Assembly: GCA_020846435.1 (NCBI GenBank)
Contig: JADLDY010000004.1
Coordinates: 44,551-108,550 of the forward strand
Reading direction: 5' to 3'
Source of the DNA: Deltaproteobacteria bacterium
GTDB taxonomy: Bacteria; Desulfobacterota; GWC2-55-46
Length of the DNA: 64,000 nt
Part shown: positions 26,997 to 35,239 of the stretch, one piece after another
How the letters are laid out: each line of letters opens with the position of its first letter
Numbering within the stretch: the first letter of the stretch is position 1
Notes under the pieces: generated by a model
Database searches by the model: none
The model's input: only the letters and a program-made list of their open reading frames with translations
What the model was told of the DNA's origin: nothing
Translations under genes and position numbers: made by a program

Positions 26997-28007
26997 ATGA
27001 AAGACATACTGCAAAAATACGGGCTCAACACGCTCACGAAAAAAATCCTCCTCGACCTCTACAAATCCATGCTCAAGATAAGGATGTTCGAAGAGAAGAT
27101 AGTCGAGCTCTACCCCGAGCAGGAGATGAAGTGCCCGGTGCACCTGTGCATCGGGCAGGAAGCTATCGCCGCCGGGGTCTGCCAGCACCTCCACAAGGGC
27201 GACTATGTCTTCTCCAACCACCGGGGGCACGGCCACTGCCTTGCCAAGGGCACAAAGATGAGGCCCCTCATGGCCGAGTTCTACGGCAAGGCCACAGGGT
27301 GCAGCGGCGGCAAAGGCGGCTCCATGCACATAATCGACGTAGAGAACGGGATCCTTGGCACCTCGGCCATAGTCGGCGGCGGCATACCCATGGGAGTAGG
27401 CGCGGCGTTGGCCTCCTCACTCAAGGGCGAAGACTCAGTCACCGCCATATTCTTCGGCGACGGAGCGTTCGACGAGGGAGCCTTCTACGAGTCTTTCAAC
27501 TTCGCCACCCTCAAGAGGCTCCCCGTGGTCTTCGTCTGCGAAAACAATTTTTACGCCACCAACTCGCACCAGTCTGCGCGCCAGAGCGGCTGCAGGATTT
27601 TCGAGTCGGCCGCGTCATTCGACGCCAGGGGCCACTGCGTTGACGGCAACGACGCCCTCGCAGTGTACAAAGCCGCGCAGGACGCCGTTCAGCTCGCGCG
27701 CAAGGGCGTCGGGCCGTCCCTCATCGAGGCCAAGACATACAGATGGAAAGGGCACGTCGGCCCTGATGAAGACTGGACAAAAGGCTGCCGCCCCAAAGAA
27801 GAGCTCGACTACTGGAAAGAACAGTGCCCGGTGAAAAGGTTCACTGAACTCCTCATGGACAAGGGCGCGCTGACCTCCGCCGAAGTAGAGGACTTGAAGC
27901 TTGCCATAACCGCCGAGATAATCGACGCGGTCGAGTTCGCCAGAAAAAGCGCGTACCCCGAGACCTCGGCTCTCCTTGCCGACGTCTACCGCGAGGCCAA
28001 TAAATAG
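26997..28007 (+). CDS. thiamine-diphosphate-dependent E1 component, alpha subunit (operon gene 2)
   Basis: The 336-residue protein matches the alpha subunit of 2-oxoacid/acetoin dehydrogenase E1 enzymes. It has the thiamine diphosphate-binding motif GDGAFDEGAFYESFNFA...VCENN (about 160-190) and the SNHRGHGH active-site loop. It pairs with the beta subunit in the next gene, with no gap. No E2 or E3 gene is nearby. In such an orphan setting the pair may decarboxylate a 2-oxoacid and pass the active aldehyde to an unusual acceptor, or work with a remote E2. The substrate is unknown. Confidence 0.9.
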   Translation: MKDILQKYGLNTLTKKILLDLYKSMLKIRMFEEKIVELYPEQEMKCPVHLCIGQEAIAAGVCQHLHKGDYVFSNHRGHGHCLAKGTKMRPLMAEFYGKATGCSGGKGGSMHIIDVENGILGTSAIVGGGIPMGVGAALASSLKGEDSVTAIFFGDGAFDEGAFYESFNFATLKRLPVVFVCENNFYATNSHQSARQSGCRIFESAASFDARGHCVDGNDALAVYKAAQDAVQLARKGVGPSLIEAKTYRWKGHVGPDEDWTKGCRPKEELDYWKEQCPVKRFTELLMDKGALTSAEVEDLKLAITAEIIDAVEFARKSAYPETSALLADVYREANK

Positions 28008-29057
28008 ATGCCCTGGACAAAGATATACGCAAGCAGGACAGAGTTTGAAAAGGCACTTAAAGACTCCCCGGGCCTTCGCGGCATAACCTACAAGGAGGCC
28101 ATAAGGGAGGCGACCGCCCAGCTCCTTTCAGCCGACAAGTCAGTCTTTGTCATAGGCGAAGGCGTTGACGACTCAGGCGGCGTATTCGGCACGACAAAGG
28201 GCCTTCAGGAGGAGTTCGGCAAGGACCGCGTGATGGACAGCCCTCTTGCCGAAAACGGCATAACAGGCGTATGCGTAGGGGCCGCGGCCGCCGGCATGAA
28301 ACCCATACTCGTGCACATGAGGACGGACTTCCTGCCGATATCGCTCGACCAGATAGTGAACCACGCCGCCAAATGGCATTACATGTTCGGCGGCCTCCTG
28401 AATATCCCCCTTGTCATACGCTCAATAATCGGCAGGGGCTGGGGCTCTGCCGCGCAGCACTCGCAGAGCCTGCAGGCGATGTTCATGAACATACCGGGGC
28501 TGCGCGTGATAATGCCAGCGACGCCGTATGACGCCAAGGGCCTTCTCATCGCGGCTGTAAAAGACGGCAACCCGGTCATCATGATAGAGCACAGGTGGCT
28601 CTACGACCACATGGGGCACGTGCCGGAAGAGATGTACGAAGTCCCTCTCGGCAAGGCCGCCGTACGAAAGACAGGCAAAGACGTATCGATAATCGCGGTC
28701 TCTCACATGGTGCATGAAGCCGTACAATCCGCCGAGGCTTTACAGGAAGAAGGCATAGACGCCGAGGTCATAGACCTTCGCACTTTGAAGCCACTTGATA
28801 CCGGTACGATAGTCGAATCTGTGAGAAAGACCGGCAGGCTCATCGTAGCCGACACGGGCTGGAAGGAATGCGGGGCCGGAGCCGAAGTCATGGCAAAGGT
28901 CGCCGAAGCCGGGATAACGCTCAAAGCGCCTCTCGTCAGAATCAATTTGCCTGAGGCCCCTACTCCGGCGTCCCCTGTGCTCGAGAAGGCGTACTACCCG
29001 GGAAAAGACGACATAATCGAGGCCGCGAAAAAAACAACGGGCCATGGCAAAAGATAA
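28008..29057 (+). CDS. thiamine-diphosphate-dependent E1 component, beta subunit (operon gene 3)
   Basis: The 349-residue protein is the transketolase-like beta subunit. It has TYKEAIREA, the cofactor-side Glu region FVIGEGVDDSGG, SPLAENGITGVCVGAA, and the C-terminal transketolase domain (DVSIIAVSHMV ... EVIDLRTLKPLD). It has an extra leader of about 25 residues compared with usual E1 beta proteins. It starts right after the E1 alpha stop and overlaps the next gene by 14 bases, so stoichiometric coexpression is likely. The conserved IGRGWG...QHSQSL loop argues it is catalytically intact. Confidence 0.9.
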   Translation: MPWTKIYASRTEFEKALKDSPGLRGITYKEAIREATAQLLSADKSVFVIGEGVDDSGGVFGTTKGLQEEFGKDRVMDSPLAENGITGVCVGAAAAGMKPILVHMRTDFLPISLDQIVNHAAKWHYMFGGLLNIPLVIRSIIGRGWGSAAQHSQSLQAMFMNIPGLRVIMPATPYDAKGLLIAAVKDGNPVIMIEHRWLYDHMGHVPEEMYEVPLGKAAVRKTGKDVSIIAVSHMVHEAVQSAEALQEEGIDAEVIDLRTLKPLDTGTIVESVRKTGRLIVADTGWKECGAGAEVMAKVAEAGITLKAPLVRINLPEAPTPASPVLEKAYYPGKDDIIEAAKKTTGHGKR

Positions 29058-29808
29058 GCCGAGCATATCGATAATCGTCCCGTGCTATAACGAGGAAGGC
29101 AACCTCAGGGGCACGATAGAGGCCATCAACGGCGCGCTCGCCTCTGCGAAGAGGTTCAGCGGCCACGAGATCCTCATCTACAACGACCGCTCGACAGACT
29201 CGACCGGCGCTCTTGCCGACGCTATCGCTAAAAAAGACAGGAACGTCAAGGTCATTCACAACGCTAAGAATATGGGCTTCGGCTTCAACTACACCGACGG
29301 CGTGAGAAGGGCCACAAAAGACTACGTGATGATGGTGCCTGGCGACAACGAGATACCTCTCGAGGCCATAATGAGAGTCATGGCAAGGGCCGGAGACGCC
29401 GACGTGATAATACCGTATACGGCAAACCCGGAGGTAAGGCCCTTTTCAAGGAGGGTCATATCGAGGGCTTTCGTCGCTCTCATCAACACGATGTTCGGCC
29501 TCGACATCATTTACTACAACGGCACCTGCCTCGTCAAATCGAGGCTCCTCAAAAAGGTGCCTTTGAAGACCTGGGGCTTTGCCTACATGGCCGCGATACT
29601 CGTGCGGCTCCTCAAATCCGGCGCGAGCTACGCGGAAGTAGGCGTCGACATAGCCCAAAGGAGTTCCGGCAAGACAAAAGCGTTCGCCTTCAAGAACGTT
29701 GTAAGCGTCGTCAAAGCCATCCTGACGCTCTTCTGGGACGTAAGGGTGAAAGAGAGAGCCATTTACGCCGGAAAACCGTCGAGGGCGGAGGCAACAAAAG
29801 CGCGGTGA
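29044..29808 (+). CDS. GT2 glycosyltransferase (operon gene 4)
   Basis: The 254-residue protein has a GT2 fold: IIVPCYNEEGNL, the IYNDRSTDST nucleotide-binding motif and the VPGDNEIPLE metal/acceptor motif. In the two DPM1-like proteins elsewhere in the window the corresponding motif is DAD; here it reads GDN, so the metal-site is divergent. A hydrophobic stretch near the C-terminus could be a membrane-associating helix. It overlaps E1 beta by 14 bases and the next gene by 4. It likely transfers a sugar to a lipid carrier or to the operon product. Confidence 0.8.
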   Translation: MAKDKPSISIIVPCYNEEGNLRGTIEAINGALASAKRFSGHEILIYNDRSTDSTGALADAIAKKDRNVKVIHNAKNMGFGFNYTDGVRRATKDYVMMVPGDNEIPLEAIMRVMARAGDADVIIPYTANPEVRPFSRRVISRAFVALINTMFGLDIIYYNGTCLVKSRLLKKVPLKTWGFAYMAAILVRLLKSGASYAEVGVDIAQRSSGKTKAFAFKNVVSVVKAILTLFWDVRVKERAIYAGKPSRAEATKAR

Positions 29809-31292
29809 AGATACTATTCGTCATAAAGGACGTCGAGTACATCGACCCCATGGGCATAATGCTCCTTTCTGCCCTTGCCAAGGAAAAAGGTCACGCGACC
29901 GCGGTCTCGATCCTTGCCGACGGCAAACTCAAGGAAGAGATCCTCGCCTTCAGGCCCGATATTGTCGCCTTCAGCGCCAAGACCGGCGAGCACAAATACT
30001 ATCTGGCCGCCAACAACCAGATAAAAGCCATCGACAAGACCATATTCACCGTCATAGGCGGCCCGCACGCGACCTTCTTCCCTGAGATAATCTCGCAGTA
30101 CGAGATCGACGCCCTGTGCGTCGGCGAAGGAGACGACGCGTGGCCCGAGCTCCTCACAGCCATCGAGAACAAAACCTCTATCGACAGCATCCCCAACATC
30201 GTCACAAAGGGCAACTTCAAGGCTGGCGTCCCGCCTGTGATGAGGGAGAGAAGAAGGGCGCTTGACGACCTGCCATTTCTCGACAGGGAGCTTTTCTACT
30301 CGTCTACGAGGCTCGGCCGCTTCCCCATGAGGAGTTTCATGGTCTCGCGCGGCTGCCCGTACAAGTGCACCTACTGCTTCAACCACAAGTACAACATGCT
30401 CTACAAGGGCAAGGGCGCGCTCCATTCGAGGATGAGCGTGGAGAGGGTCATCTCCGAGCTTAAAGAACTCAAGAGCAGGTACGAGACGCAGTTCATAAAG
30501 TTCTACGACGACATTTTCGTAATGAAAGACGACGAATGGCTCGACGAGTTCTCCGAGAGGTACCCGAAGGAGATAGGCGTGCCGTTCCACTGCCTCATGA
30601 GGGCCAACCTCCTCACCGAGCCCATCCTCCTCAAGCTCAAAAAAGCGGGGCTCGCCTCCATGAGCATGTCCATAGAGAGCGGCAACGACCGCGTGAGGAA
30701 CGAAGTATTGAAGAGGAACATGTCAAAGGAGACCCTTATAGAGGCCTTTGACCTGTGCCACAAGCACAATGTGCCGACCTTCTCCAACACGATATTCGCG
30801 ATACCCGGGACGACTTTAAAAGAGGACATAGAGTCCCTTGACCTCAACCTCCGGTGCCGCGTGACCTTCGGCGAGTTTCCGCTTTTTTTCCCGTACCCGA
30901 AGACAGAGCTCGCCAACTACGCCATCAAGATGGGGGCGTTCGACGGCAACTTCGATAAATTGCACATGAGCTACCAGGCGGGCTCCCCCCTCACCTGCTT
31001 CACGGATGAGGAAAAACACCTCCAGAGGAACCTCTCGCTCCTCGCGACAGTCGTCCTGTGGAAGCCGTCGCTCAGGAACCTCGTCGTGAACCACCTGATA
31101 AAGCTGCCCATGAACAAGGTGGACTTTCTGATGTACTACTTCGTGAAGGCCTATCTCGTGAAGACACGCATCTACCCGATGAAGTTCTCGGTATTGAACA
31201 CCATAAGAGGCGTGTACGAGAGCTTCGTACTGGAGAAGTTCAAGCACACGGAAGAGATATTCACGAAAGAGGAGATGAAGAAAGTATCATGA
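29805..31292 (+). CDS. B12-binding radical SAM enzyme (operon gene 5)
   Basis: The 495-residue protein starts at a GTG overlapping the previous stop. Residues about 1-135 form a Rossmann B12-binding domain (IGGPHATFFPE, VGEGDDAWPEL), and the radical SAM core has CPYKCTYC near 183-190. The C-terminal third is helical and of unknown fold. This class (BchE/P-methylase-like) performs methylations, ring closures or rearrangements on unactivated carbons. The substrate is unknown. The B12 His-binding DxHxxG motif is not obvious, as in many class B members. Confidence 0.85.
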   Translation: MKILFVIKDVEYIDPMGIMLLSALAKEKGHATAVSILADGKLKEEILAFRPDIVAFSAKTGEHKYYLAANNQIKAIDKTIFTVIGGPHATFFPEIISQYEIDALCVGEGDDAWPELLTAIENKTSIDSIPNIVTKGNFKAGVPPVMRERRRALDDLPFLDRELFYSSTRLGRFPMRSFMVSRGCPYKCTYCFNHKYNMLYKGKGALHSRMSVERVISELKELKSRYETQFIKFYDDIFVMKDDEWLDEFSERYPKEIGVPFHCLMRANLLTEPILLKLKKAGLASMSMSIESGNDRVRNEVLKRNMSKETLIEAFDLCHKHNVPTFSNTIFAIPGTTLKEDIESLDLNLRCRVTFGEFPLFFPYPKTELANYAIKMGAFDGNFDKLHMSYQAGSPLTCFTDEEKHLQRNLSLLATVVLWKPSLRNLVVNHLIKLPMNKVDFLMYYFVKAYLVKTRIYPMKFSVLNTIRGVYESFVLEKFKHTEEIFTKEEMKKVS

Positions 31293-31795
31293 GGCCGACG
31301 GATCACGTCATATACGGCGCTGTTGGCGCCGCCGCCCTCTACCCGGCGATCGGGGCGGGCAGCCTCCTGTTCTGGGCGGCCTCCGTCGCCATAGACCTTG
31401 ACCACTACATCGACTACGTCTGGCACAACAGGTTCACTGACCTCGGGTACAAGGGCATGTTCGAGTACCACAGGCTTCTCACGAAGAGATGGCACAACCC
31501 GGCGTTTTTGAACATCGAGATCTTCCACACGATAGAGTTCATCGTGCCGCTGCTGATCATCACGCATTACACCGGCTCGGCGCCTCTTTTAGCCGTCTGC
31601 ATGGGTTTTATTTTTCACATAGCGCTCGATCTGGTATCGCTCCGCTCGAACGGGATATTCTTCGCAAGGGCGCACTCGTTTCCGGAATACTTCATCAGAA
31701 AAAAGATGCTCGAAAGCCGGGGGCTCGACCCCGCAGGCCTTTATACAGAAGCCGCAAGAATGACAAGAGAGGGGTTCTGCCGCGATGGCCGCTGA
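31289..31795 (+). CDS. small integral membrane protein, metal-dependent hydrolase-like (operon gene 6)
   Basis: The 168-residue protein starts at ATG 31289, overlapping the previous stop by 4 bases; a longer open frame upstream is only out-of-frame read-through of gene 5. It has about four hydrophobic segments and conserved acidic and His residues in SVAIDLDHYIDYVWH, FEYHRLLTKRWHNP and FHIALDLVS. This resembles the YdjM/DUF457 family of membrane-bound metal-dependent hydrolases. A role on a lipid-linked intermediate is plausible but only inferred. Confidence 0.6.
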   Translation: MRPTDHVIYGAVGAAALYPAIGAGSLLFWAASVAIDLDHYIDYVWHNRFTDLGYKGMFEYHRLLTKRWHNPAFLNIEIFHTIEFIVPLLIITHYTGSAPLLAVCMGFIFHIALDLVSLRSNGIFFARAHSFPEYFIRKKMLESRGLDPAGLYTEAARMTREGFCRDGR

Positions 31796-32714
31796 AAAGA
31801 TACTTATAATAAAGCTCGGTTACTCCGAGACGCTGGTTGGAGAGATAAGCAGAAAGAGCAGCCTCGGGGACGTGCTCCGCTCTACTGTTCTGCTGCCGCG
31901 CTACAAGGACGCGCAGATAACCTGGCTCGTCGACGAAAAGGCCATAGCGCTCCTCAAGGGCAACCCGTACATCACGAGGATAATGCCTTACGACCTGACC
32001 TCGGTTTTGCAGCTGCGTGCCGAGAGGTTCGACACTGTCATCAACCTCGAGAAGGTCGCTGGCATATGCGCCTTCGCAGACTCCCTGACCGCGTGGCGCA
32101 GGTACGGCTTCAGGTTTGACCCTGACTCAGGCACGGCGAAGGCCTACGACGGGTCGCACCATGTCCTCGAGATGTGCATGAACGAGAAAGAGAAGCTCTC
32201 GAACAAGAAGTACTGGGAGGACTTCCTCTTCGAGATGGTCGGCGGCAAGTGGAACGGCGAGATACCTGTCATCGGGTACAAGCCCGAATCAAAGGAAGTC
32301 TTTGACATCGGCTTCAACTTCAACGTCGGCGACAAGTGGCCAATCAAGGCCTGGCCCATGGAATACTGGAAGGAGCTCGAAGCCCTCATAGGCAAAAAAT
32401 ATTCCGTCTCCTGGCAGCAGGGGCTCAAATCGATCGAAGAGTACATCGAGTGGGTCAACTCCTGTAAGCTCCTCGTGACGAACGACTCTCTGGGCCTTCA
32501 CATAGCGCACGCCCTCGACAAAAGAATAGTCGCCCTCTTCGGCCCGACCCTCTCCAGCGAGGTCTACGTCAAGCGCGGGGTCAAGCTCCTCCCTGAGAAG
32601 GAATATGACTGCCTCCCCTGCCTTTCGACCGAATGCGTCAAGGAGAGGCCCTGCATGTACGAGATAAAGCCCGCGACAGTCTTCGCGGAGATTGAAAAAC
32701 TTCTGGCGGTGTAG
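31785..32714 (+). CDS. GT9 heptosyltransferase-like glycosyltransferase (operon gene 7)
   Basis: The 309-residue protein has the two-domain GT-B pattern of the GT9 family: an N-terminal IIKLGYSET...SSLGDVLRSTVLLP and a C-terminal nucleotide-sugar site, LVTNDSLGLHIAHALDKRIVALFGPT. An insert of about 12 residues sits before the usual GDVL motif. Late Cys residues (CLPCLSTECVKERPC) resemble those in many GT9 proteins. It overlaps gene 6 by 11 bases. It would add a heptose or related sugar, making a lipopolysaccharide-like or glycolipid product likely. Confidence 0.83.
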   Translation: MAAEKILIIKLGYSETLVGEISRKSSLGDVLRSTVLLPRYKDAQITWLVDEKAIALLKGNPYITRIMPYDLTSVLQLRAERFDTVINLEKVAGICAFADSLTAWRRYGFRFDPDSGTAKAYDGSHHVLEMCMNEKEKLSNKKYWEDFLFEMVGGKWNGEIPVIGYKPESKEVFDIGFNFNVGDKWPIKAWPMEYWKELEALIGKKYSVSWQQGLKSIEEYIEWVNSCKLLVTNDSLGLHIAHALDKRIVALFGPTLSSEVYVKRGVKLLPEKEYDCLPCLSTECVKERPCMYEIKPATVFAEIEKLLAV

Positions 32715-32717
32715 CGC

Positions 32718-33605
32718 ATGGAATTGAAACTCATAAAAATACCTGACCACTACAACTATATAGCCGCGTTCCTGACGCTCGCCTGCAACCTCAATTGCAG
32801 CTACTGCATCAACCGCTACGGCACTGAGGGCTACGTTAAAAAACGCCTCACAGGTGAAGAGTGGGTAAGAGGCCTCAACAGGATAATCTCGAGAGACGAC
32901 CTTCCCCTGACGCTTCAGGGAGGCGAGCCGAGCCTGCACAAGGACTTCATCTACCTCATCAACAACCTGAAGCCCGAGCTCCACATCGACATCCTCACGA
33001 ATCTGCAGTTCGACGTCGAGGAGTTCATAAAAAAGGTCGACCCGAAGAGGCTCAGGAGGAACGCGCCCTACGCCTCCATCAGGGTGAGCTACCACCCCGA
33101 GCAGATGGAACTCGCCCCTCTTGTCGAAAAGGTCTTGAGGATGCAGGACGCCGGCTTCTCCATCGGCATATGGGGGGTGCTCCACCCTTCTCAGGAAGAT
33201 ATAGTCAGGAAGGCCCAGGAGGACTGCATCAAACGCGGCATAGACTTCCGCTTCAAGGAATTTTTAGGCGAGCACGAGGGAGTGATGTACGGCACTTTCA
33301 AGTATGAAGGAGCGTGCTCCAAGACCTTCACCGAGACGGTCCTGTGCAAGACGACCGAGCTTATCATGGGCTCTGACGGCAGCGTGTACAAGTGCCACAG
33401 CGACCTTTACGAAGGCAGAGAGCCGGTCGGGAATATCATCGACCCCGCGTTCGAGCTTCAGGACATCTACCGCGTCTGCGACGCGTACGGCAGGTGCAAC
33501 CCCTGCGACATAAAGGTCAAGACAAACCGCTTCCAGCAGTTCGGCCATACCTCGGTCGACATAAAGGACGCGCCAGGCGGGTTCAAAGTCAAATCAGGCT
33601 ACTGA
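32718..33605 (+). CDS. radical SAM enzyme (operon gene 8)
   Basis: The 295-residue protein has the cluster motif CNLNCSYC (about 24-31) and a GGEP motif (about 68-71). The C-terminal region has several Cys (CSKTFTETVLC, YKCHSD, CNPCDIK) that could hold an auxiliary cluster. It differs from operon gene 1 in sequence but has a similar design. It is the last gene, 3 bases after GT9, and its end overlaps the convergent GT-C gene by 7 bp. The substrate is unknown. Confidence 0.83.
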   Translation: MELKLIKIPDHYNYIAAFLTLACNLNCSYCINRYGTEGYVKKRLTGEEWVRGLNRIISRDDLPLTLQGGEPSLHKDFIYLINNLKPELHIDILTNLQFDVEEFIKKVDPKRLRRNAPYASIRVSYHPEQMELAPLVEKVLRMQDAGFSIGIWGVLHPSQEDIVRKAQEDCIKRGIDFRFKEFLGEHEGVMYGTFKYEGACSKTFTETVLCKTTELIMGSDGSVYKCHSDLYEGREPVGNIIDPAFELQDIYRVCDAYGRCNPCDIKVKTNRFQQFGHTSVDIKDAPGGFKVKSGY

Positions 33606-35239
33606 ACACGGAGGAGTGCCGTCCCCCTGTTGTCAGTCAGAAGCACCCGGAAGCTCCCGGGCTTCGAGAGCACGTAAGACCTCATGTACCTGTCGGTCTC
33701 CTCGTAGCAGCTGTCGAGCAGTATGTAGTTGACCCTGTTTTCCCTCATGTACCCCTCCATAAGAGAAGCCTTTGAAGTGTACGGGAACCTGATCGTTGGC
33801 CTTCCGGTGATGAGGTAGACCTCCTCTGGCTTTCTCGTCATCACGACGTCCCTGTCAGAAAGAGTCTCCTTCATTCGGAATGCCGCGTGCAGATAGGTGT
33901 AGTAGCACGGGAAGGTCTCCTCGAATCTTTCAACTCCGATGTCTTCTGTCGAAGGGTCGCGGACATCAAGGAATAGACGGCCCTCTGATATTTTTTTAAC
34001 GCCGTCGAAGGACCAGCCTCCCTGAGATGAAACCCTGTCCGCTATCTCCGCCGAATTGAAGACGAAAAAGATTAACGGCGCGATGATAAGGCCGCGGGCT
34101 CTGCCTTTTTCCAGGCTCAGTATTGAGGCCGCTGGCCTGAGCAAGTCCCGGATGAGGGCAAGACCGCTAAGAAGGTAATGGTATATGAGCGGTATCATGG
34201 GGACAAGGTATCTCCTCGCGTCCCCTGCCCCGTAGACAGGCCAGAGAGTCAGGAGCCCGGCGTAGAACAGGAGATAAAAGTCCTTCAGCTCTTTTCCTGA
34301 GACAAGCTCCTTTACGAAACCCGCGAGAGCGACAAGGAAGACGATGAACAGGATAGAGGCCGGCATGGCCTCCCTGAGAGTGATGAACGGCACCACGACA
34401 GAGCACAACGATTCATAATAATAACCCGTGTTAGCGACAAACCTTTCAAGGATGGAACCAAAGCCCGCCGCGCCGCTGTCGAGCGAGTAATAATCAGCCT
34501 GTCCGAAGATCGAATTGTAAGTGCCGACCGCCCGGCTGTAAAGGCTGCCCCTCAGAGTCCACAGGACAAACGGGATGGAAGCGGCGACAGCGAAAAGGGC
34601 CGCCCTTTTAAAGCCTTTGGAAAGCCCTTCAGTCCGCCGCACTTCAAGCAGCAGATACAAGAAGGCCGCGCCAAAGAGCACTACTCCTATCATCCTCGTC
34701 ATGTAGGCTAAAGCAAGAAGTAACGGGAATACCAAGGTGAGATGAAGAGCGTTTGCCTTTGCCAGAGGCCGTTTTTTAGCGTAGAGGAGAATAAGGAAGG
34801 AGATGAAGGTAAATGGTATCTCAGCCCTTATCTCGTTCGTGTAGTACAGGAAATAGAAGTTTGTGCCGGTAAGGAGCGCTATCAGAGTTCCGTAAAGCCT
34901 GTCCCGCTCAGCCGAAAAGAACTCCCTCACGCAGACTAATGCGGCAATCGCGAAAGCCGCCAGAAGGAGCTTCATCAGAAGGAAGTTGTAGCCGAAGGCA
35001 AAATAGATCAGAGCGAGCATCAACGGGAAAAGAGGCGGATACTGAGTGTGCGGAGGAGAGCCTGGCAGATTTATGTCAGAGTAACCGTGCCCGAGAGCGA
35101 TTGACTTCGCAAGGATCAGGTAGCTCGGCCCGTCCCCTCCCCTTGTCTGGCTGAGGCTGGAATCGATGACAAGGGCCAGGCAGAAAACAGCTGCCGCGAG
35201 GCAGGCAAGCCAGAGGAGCCTTTGAAAGCGGCCCGTCAC
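33599..35239 (-). CDS. GT39/ArnT-like GT-C membrane glycosyltransferase candidate
   Basis: The 546-residue protein has about eleven predicted helices. The first loop GGDGPSYLILAKS contains the Asp expected in ArnT/PMT-type GT-C catalytic loops. There is a long soluble C-terminal part (about 410-546) and no TPRs. It would use a polyprenyl-phosphate sugar to glycosylate lipid or protein in the periplasm. Its start overlaps the stop of the TMTC-like gene by 4 bases, so both are translated together. Family-level assignment only. Confidence 0.65.
   Translation of the reverse strand: MTGRFQRLLWLACLAAAVFCLALVIDSSLSQTRGGDGPSYLILAKSIALGHGYSDINLPGSPPHTQYPPLFPLMLALIYFAFGYNFLLMKLLLAAFAIAALVCVREFFSAERDRLYGTLIALLTGTNFYFLYYTNEIRAEIPFTFISFLILLYAKKRPLAKANALHLTLVFPLLLALAYMTRMIGVVLFGAAFLYLLLEVRRTEGLSKGFKRAALFAVAASIPFVLWTLRGSLYSRAVGTYNSIFGQADYYSLDSGAAGFGSILERFVANTGYYYESLCSVVVPFITLREAMPASILFIVFLVALAGFVKELVSGKELKDFYLLFYAGLLTLWPVYGAGDARRYLVPMIPLIYHYLLSGLALIRDLLRPAASILSLEKGRARGLIIAPLIFFVFNSAEIADRVSSQGGWSFDGVKKISEGRLFLDVRDPSTEDIGVERFEETFPCYYTYLHAAFRMKETLSDRDVVMTRKPEEVYLITGRPTIRFPYTSKASLMEGYMRENRVNYILLDSCYEETDRYMRSYVLSKPGSFRVLLTDNRGTALLRVQ

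Noticed and set aside
29814..30590. 258-residue minus-strand frame
   Set aside because: Antisense to the B12-radical SAM gene with no family signal; biased composition typical of a shadow.
31058..31288. N-terminal extension of the small membrane protein gene
   Set aside because: It overlaps the end of the B12-radical SAM gene out of frame; ATG 31289 overlaps the previous stop in the usual operon fashion.
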